In this document: positions 6,377 to 9,043 of the stretch, in pieces | Layout: every line of letters begins with the position of its first letter | Position numbering within the stretch: position 1 is the stretch's first letter | Assembly (NCBI GenBank): GCA_947630355.1 | Contig: CANRHJ010000075.1 | Location: 1 to 9,043 of the forward strand | DNA: 9,043 nt | Source: Candidatus Gastranaerophilales bacterium | Lineage (GTDB): Bacteria > Cyanobacteriota > Vampirovibrionia > Gastranaerophilales > Gastranaerophilaceae | Direction: 5' to 3' | Notes under the pieces: model-generated | Told to the model about the DNA's origin: nothing | Database searches by the model: none | The model's input: only the letters and a program-made list of their open reading frames with translations | Position numbers and translations under genes: made by a program

Positions 6377-7392
6377 ATATTGGCTCCCTTTTTTATTCGA
6401 TAAATAATATCTCTTTTTGCAATAATTTTATTAATTATTAATTTTATTAAACATTTTTTATAATCCTCATTTATGTTATTGCCTATGTCAAAATCGTTAC
6501 TATATCTTGTATATTCTTCATTGATAAATTTTGATGTTCGCTGATTTAATGTTAATTGTTTATTATAATCTCGATAATCATTTAAAACTCTGTTGATAAA
6601 TAAAAAATCTTCCGTTTTGTTATCTATTATTGTTTTATAAATTCTTTCAATTTCATCAATTGCCGCATCATCACAATCTTCTAAAATTCTATCACTTCTA
6701 TCAAGATTACCGCATACCTCGACTATTAAAGACCAGATTAAATCATTTTTAGTTATTCGAATTTTGTTATCTGGAATAGTTGCGTTATGAAAAAAATCAT
6801 TTTGCCATATTTCAAGCATTTTTTTGGGAGTGTATGGGGTGTATATTTGTAGTTCAGCTAAAAATTCACTAACAGCTTCTTTAATAATTTTATCTCTGTT
6901 ATCTTTATCATTTCCCCAGAAAGGTACAATGTAAACTTTTAATTTTGAGGGATTAAGCGTATATTTATTTTTATTGATAATATTAATTATTTTATTTTTA
7001 CACTGTATCGGTAATTCTTCATAATCTAGTTTAGTCTTCCCAATAATATATTGCGTTGAATATTTATCATTAAATGGATTTGGATGATTAGTTATATATA
7101 TTAAACTTTCAGCATCACCATTATTATATGCATTATTTAATGTTCTAATACTTTCTTTTAGCTTTTTCATCAAATTAACTGTAGAAGTTATATCTATTTG
7201 TGATTTAGCTTGAGAATAAATTATATTATTATTTTCTAATTTAATTTCAATATCTTCTGTTTGAGCTTCTACTTTAATAGATTTAGCATGTTGTATATTT
7301 TCTATCATCAAAAGAATTGCAGCATTTGTTTGGAAATCCCAACCAAATGCTGCTGCTGAAGCGTTAGAATTAGAATTTTTTTGTTTTGACAT
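6367..7392 (-). CDS. Cap4/DUF4297-like nuclease, effector of the SMC pair
   Basis: The N-terminal 65 residues carry the pattern of the dsDNA nuclease domain found in Cap4 and DUF4297 proteins. AFGWDFQTNAAILLMI (15-30) holds the conserved G-x-x-F-Q. E42 and E46-D47 in VEAQTEDIEI are followed by YSQAK (59-63), giving a PD-(D/E)XK-type E...(E)D...QxK active site. The remainder (about 66-341) has no family I can name; it is helix-rich toward the C terminus and presumably contacts the ATPase or senses the trigger. The ATG at 7392 has AGG seven bases upstream. The gene overlaps the ATPase start by 10 bp, so the two form one operon. A nuclease plus SMC pair is the core of Lamassu (LmuA/LmuB) and of some ABC-three-component systems. 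No third component is present in the 93 bp upstream or downstream of the pair on this strand. Confidence 0.75.
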   Translation of the reverse strand: MSKQKNSNSNASAAAFGWDFQTNAAILLMIENIQHAKSIKVEAQTEDIEIKLENNNIIYSQAKSQIDITSTVNLMKKLKESIRTLNNAYNNGDAESLIYITNHPNPFNDKYSTQYIIGKTKLDYEELPIQCKNKIINIINKNKYTLNPSKLKVYIVPFWGNDKDNRDKIIKEAVSEFLAELQIYTPYTPKKMLEIWQNDFFHNATIPDNKIRITKNDLIWSLIVEVCGNLDRSDRILEDCDDAAIDEIERIYKTIIDNKTEDFLFINRVLNDYRDYNKQLTLNQRTSKFINEEYTRYSNDFDIGNNINEDYKKCLIKLIINKIIAKRDIIYRIKKGANICD

Positions 7393-7454
7393 AAATTACC
7401 TGTAGCATATAAAACCAACACATCTGTATAGCTATATTTTATCAAATAATGATA

Positions 7455-7465
7455 ATTATATTATA
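7455..7465 (-). promoter_or_regulatory. Possible promoter -10 before the nuclease-ATPase pair
   Basis: In the 93-bp gap between the restriction endonuclease stop and the nuclease start, the minus strand reads two overlapping TATAAT hexamers (7465-7460 and 7460-7455). The region is nearly all A/T and no convincing -35 is seen. No terminator hairpin with a T run is visible in the gap, so read-through from the restriction-modification genes is equally possible. Confidence 0.25.
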
Positions 7466-7485
7466 ATCTAACCATAAATATTTCT

Positions 7486-8343
7486 TTATTTTAAATTTTT
7501 TAATATTTTATTTTCCAAATCATGGATATTATAAACAGTGTCTAAAACATCAAAAGTTTCTTCAAGATTATTTCTTGCACTGTTCCAACCACATCCGTCA
7601 GTAAACCAAATAAAAGTTACACCCTCTATTGTTGCAACTTCTTGAGCAAGAGTTTTATAACTTCTTGCGGTTTCGTTTAGTTTTGAACCTTCGCTTGAAT
7701 AGAAGTTAGTTTCAATTACATAAATTTGCTTATCTGTTTTTATAACAAAGTCAAATCGTTTTTCAGTTTTCCCTTTATTAGATATGGCAGATAAATTTAC
7801 ATTCCATTTTTGCTCAATTTCGTGGATATACATTTCTTTAAAGTAATTTTTGCCTTTGATAAATCCGGCTTTTTGAATGTAACTTTCAACAAGGTTTTCC
7901 ATTAAATGTCCACCGCGATTTTTTCGACCATTACTGTCTAATCCTGTTTCCACACCTGTTATATAATCAACCAAGTTACTTACAATATGGTTTTTAAGCA
8001 AATCAAATAATTTAGTTTTGCGCATAAACATTTTATATTCATCTATGCTGTAATTTTGCTTTTTAAAAGAAAAATTATATTCTCCTTCTGCATCTGTTAC
8101 GGATATCTCGCAAGAACGAACAGCTAAAAGAAGAGGAATACATTTTAGAGTTTCAGGATATTTTTTAATAATATTTTCAAAGTCTTGCTCTATATTTTTA
8201 GAACCCACCAAAGCATTTAAAATGTTTAATTCTACTTTTATTTTATCAACATTTTTATTTACTTTATCAAAGTCAACATAATAGCAGTAGTCTGAAATAC
8301 AAGGTCTAAAAGTTGACAGCCATTCCTTAAAATTCCTTTTCAT
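7486..8343 (-). CDS. DpnII-family type II restriction endonuclease (GATC)
   Basis: The 285-residue protein is full length for the DpnII family, which cuts double-stranded unmethylated GATC. Family-typical stretches appear in order: IPLLLAVR (69-76), GLDSNGRKNRGGHLMENLVE (134-153), KRFDFV (195-200), YVIETNFYSSEGSKLNE (208-224), FIWFTDGCGW (244-253) and YNIHDL (271-276). The presumed PD-(D/E)XK-type site uses D198 and E211. The ATG shares one base with the methyltransferase stop (TAATG), with GAGGAA just upstream inside that gene, so the endonuclease is made only by coupled translation after the protecting methylase. All motifs look intact and no frameshift is seen. The predicted specificity comes from the family and from its Dam-type partner. 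Confidence 0.93.
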   Translation of the reverse strand: MKRNFKEWLSTFRPCISDYCYYVDFDKVNKNVDKIKVELNILNALVGSKNIEQDFENIIKKYPETLKCIPLLLAVRSCEISVTDAEGEYNFSFKKQNYSIDEYKMFMRKTKLFDLLKNHIVSNLVDYITGVETGLDSNGRKNRGGHLMENLVESYIQKAGFIKGKNYFKEMYIHEIEQKWNVNLSAISNKGKTEKRFDFVIKTDKQIYVIETNFYSSEGSKLNETARSYKTLAQEVATIEGVTFIWFTDGCGWNSARNNLEETFDVLDTVYNIHDLENKILKNLK

Positions 8344-9043
8344 TAATAATTCCTCACTAATACTTCCGTTATTTTACCTCTGCCATCAGGGTTTGCGTTA
8401 ATAGCTCGTGTTGCAAAAACTTTTTTGATATTATAATTTTCATATAATTCATTAACTAATTTTGTATCAGAATTAGATAGTAAGAATTTTACACCTTTAT
8501 TGTCCAATTCATCACAGATATCCCTTAGACTAAGTTGCATGTCCAAATCAAATCCGTTTTTCGTGTATGAAGTAAAACTGGATGTTTCATTTAACGGAAC
8601 ATAGGGCGGATCAAAATACACAAAGTCGCCTTTTTTAACTTTTGATAGAATTTGCGAAAAATCTGCATATTTAATTTCAGTGTTTTTCAATAGTTCTGAA
8701 CAATTTAAAAGATTATTTTCATCCAAAATCTTAGGATTTTTGTAATTACCAAACGGCACATTAAATTCGCCTTTTGAATTTACCCGATACAAACCATTAA
8801 AACAAGTTCTGTTTAAATAGATAAAACGACTTGCTTTTTTAATATCCGACCAATTCTGATACTCTTGCGTGCGGTCAATATTTCTTATTTCCATAAAATA
8901 TTCTTTAGAAATTTTGTGTTTTTTTAAATCCTCGATAAGTTCATCAACATTATCTCTTACAACTTGATAAAGGTTTATAAGTTCTTCGTTGGTATCGGAA
9001 ATATAAGCATTATTAGGTTGAAGTTCAAAAAATAATGCACCAC
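8343..9043 (-). CDS. dam: Dam-type adenine-N6 DNA methyltransferase (N-terminus cut by window)
   Basis: The frame is open to the right edge. Upstream of an internal ATG at 8894 it reads GALFFELQPNNAYISDTNEE and continues typical Dam/M.DpnII sequence, so the gene starts beyond the window and lacks only about 35-45 residues, including most of motif I (FxGxG). The visible 232 residues contain the DNA-recognition region NRTCFNGLYRVNSKGEFN and the catalytic motif IV DPPY (codons 8612-8601), with GVKFLLSNSD and GRGKITEVLVRNY near the end. The enzyme transfers a methyl group from S-adenosylmethionine to the adenine of GATC, protecting the host from the coupled DpnII-type endonuclease. The classical DpnII locus has a second, single-strand methylase; none is visible here. 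Confidence 0.95.
   Translation of the reverse strand, partial: GALFFELQPNNAYISDTNEELINLYQVVRDNVDELIEDLKKHKISKEYFMEIRNIDRTQEYQNWSDIKKASRFIYLNRTCFNGLYRVNSKGEFNVPFGNYKNPKILDENNLLNCSELLKNTEIKYADFSQILSKVKKGDFVYFDPPYVPLNETSSFTSYTKNGFDLDMQLSLRDICDELDNKGVKFLLSNSDTKLVNELYENYNIKKVFATRAINANPDGRGKITEVLVRNY

Noticed and set aside
8343..8894. Short 183-aa methyltransferase starting at an internal ATG (truncated gene)
   Set aside because: The frame continues upstream without a stop to the window edge and encodes typical Dam sequence, so the gene is cut by the window and not by mutation.

Overview
The window is AT-rich (roughly 70% A+T by eye) bacterial chromosomal DNA with ordinary bacterial signals: AGGA/GGAG ribosome binding sites, ATG starts, TAA stops and rho-independent terminators. 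No ribosomal or other universal marker protein is present, so taxonomy is only a guess. The style of the left-hand proteins (Lys/Asn-rich, lineage-type repeat proteins, a membrane protein with a 'VSFSGN' motif and 'TARNKNEK') reminds me of the gut Vampirovibrionia/Melainabacteria (Gastranaerophilales) lineage.

Left part (1-3850) looks like host-lineage accessory genes. A large protein, cut by the left window edge, carries eight to nine 27-residue helical repeats and ends in a small kinase-like module (Gly-rich loop, Lys, DFG) that stops right after DFG. A 134-aa unknown protein follows on the same strand. Convergent to these is a 423-aa membrane protein whose two halves look like an ancient internal duplication.

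Middle part (3850-4900) is mostly non-coding. Upstream of the membrane-protein gene on the minus strand is a leader with a perfect 12-bp terminator hairpin. A 10-nt segment in the loop of an upstream stem is perfectly complementary to the terminator loop and part of its 5' arm, which is the layout of an attenuator or riboswitch. Next comes tRNA-Val(GAC) on the plus strand, followed by a 24-bp direct repeat pair and an otherwise empty stretch. A 79-aa orphan gene then has a palindrome overlapping its promoter and its own terminator.

Right part (4919-9043) is a defence island on the minus strand. In transcription order it has a DpnII-type restriction-modification pair (Dam-class adenine methyltransferase, cut by the right edge, then a DpnII-family endonuclease, coupled by TAATG). 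After 93 bp comes a two-gene unit: a Cap4/DUF4297-like nuclease overlapping by 10 bp an SMC/Rad50-like ATPase. The second pair resembles Lamassu or ABC-three-component systems reduced to two genes. GATC, the predicted target of the R-M system, occurs only seven times in the window (hand count) against roughly 20-25 expected from composition.
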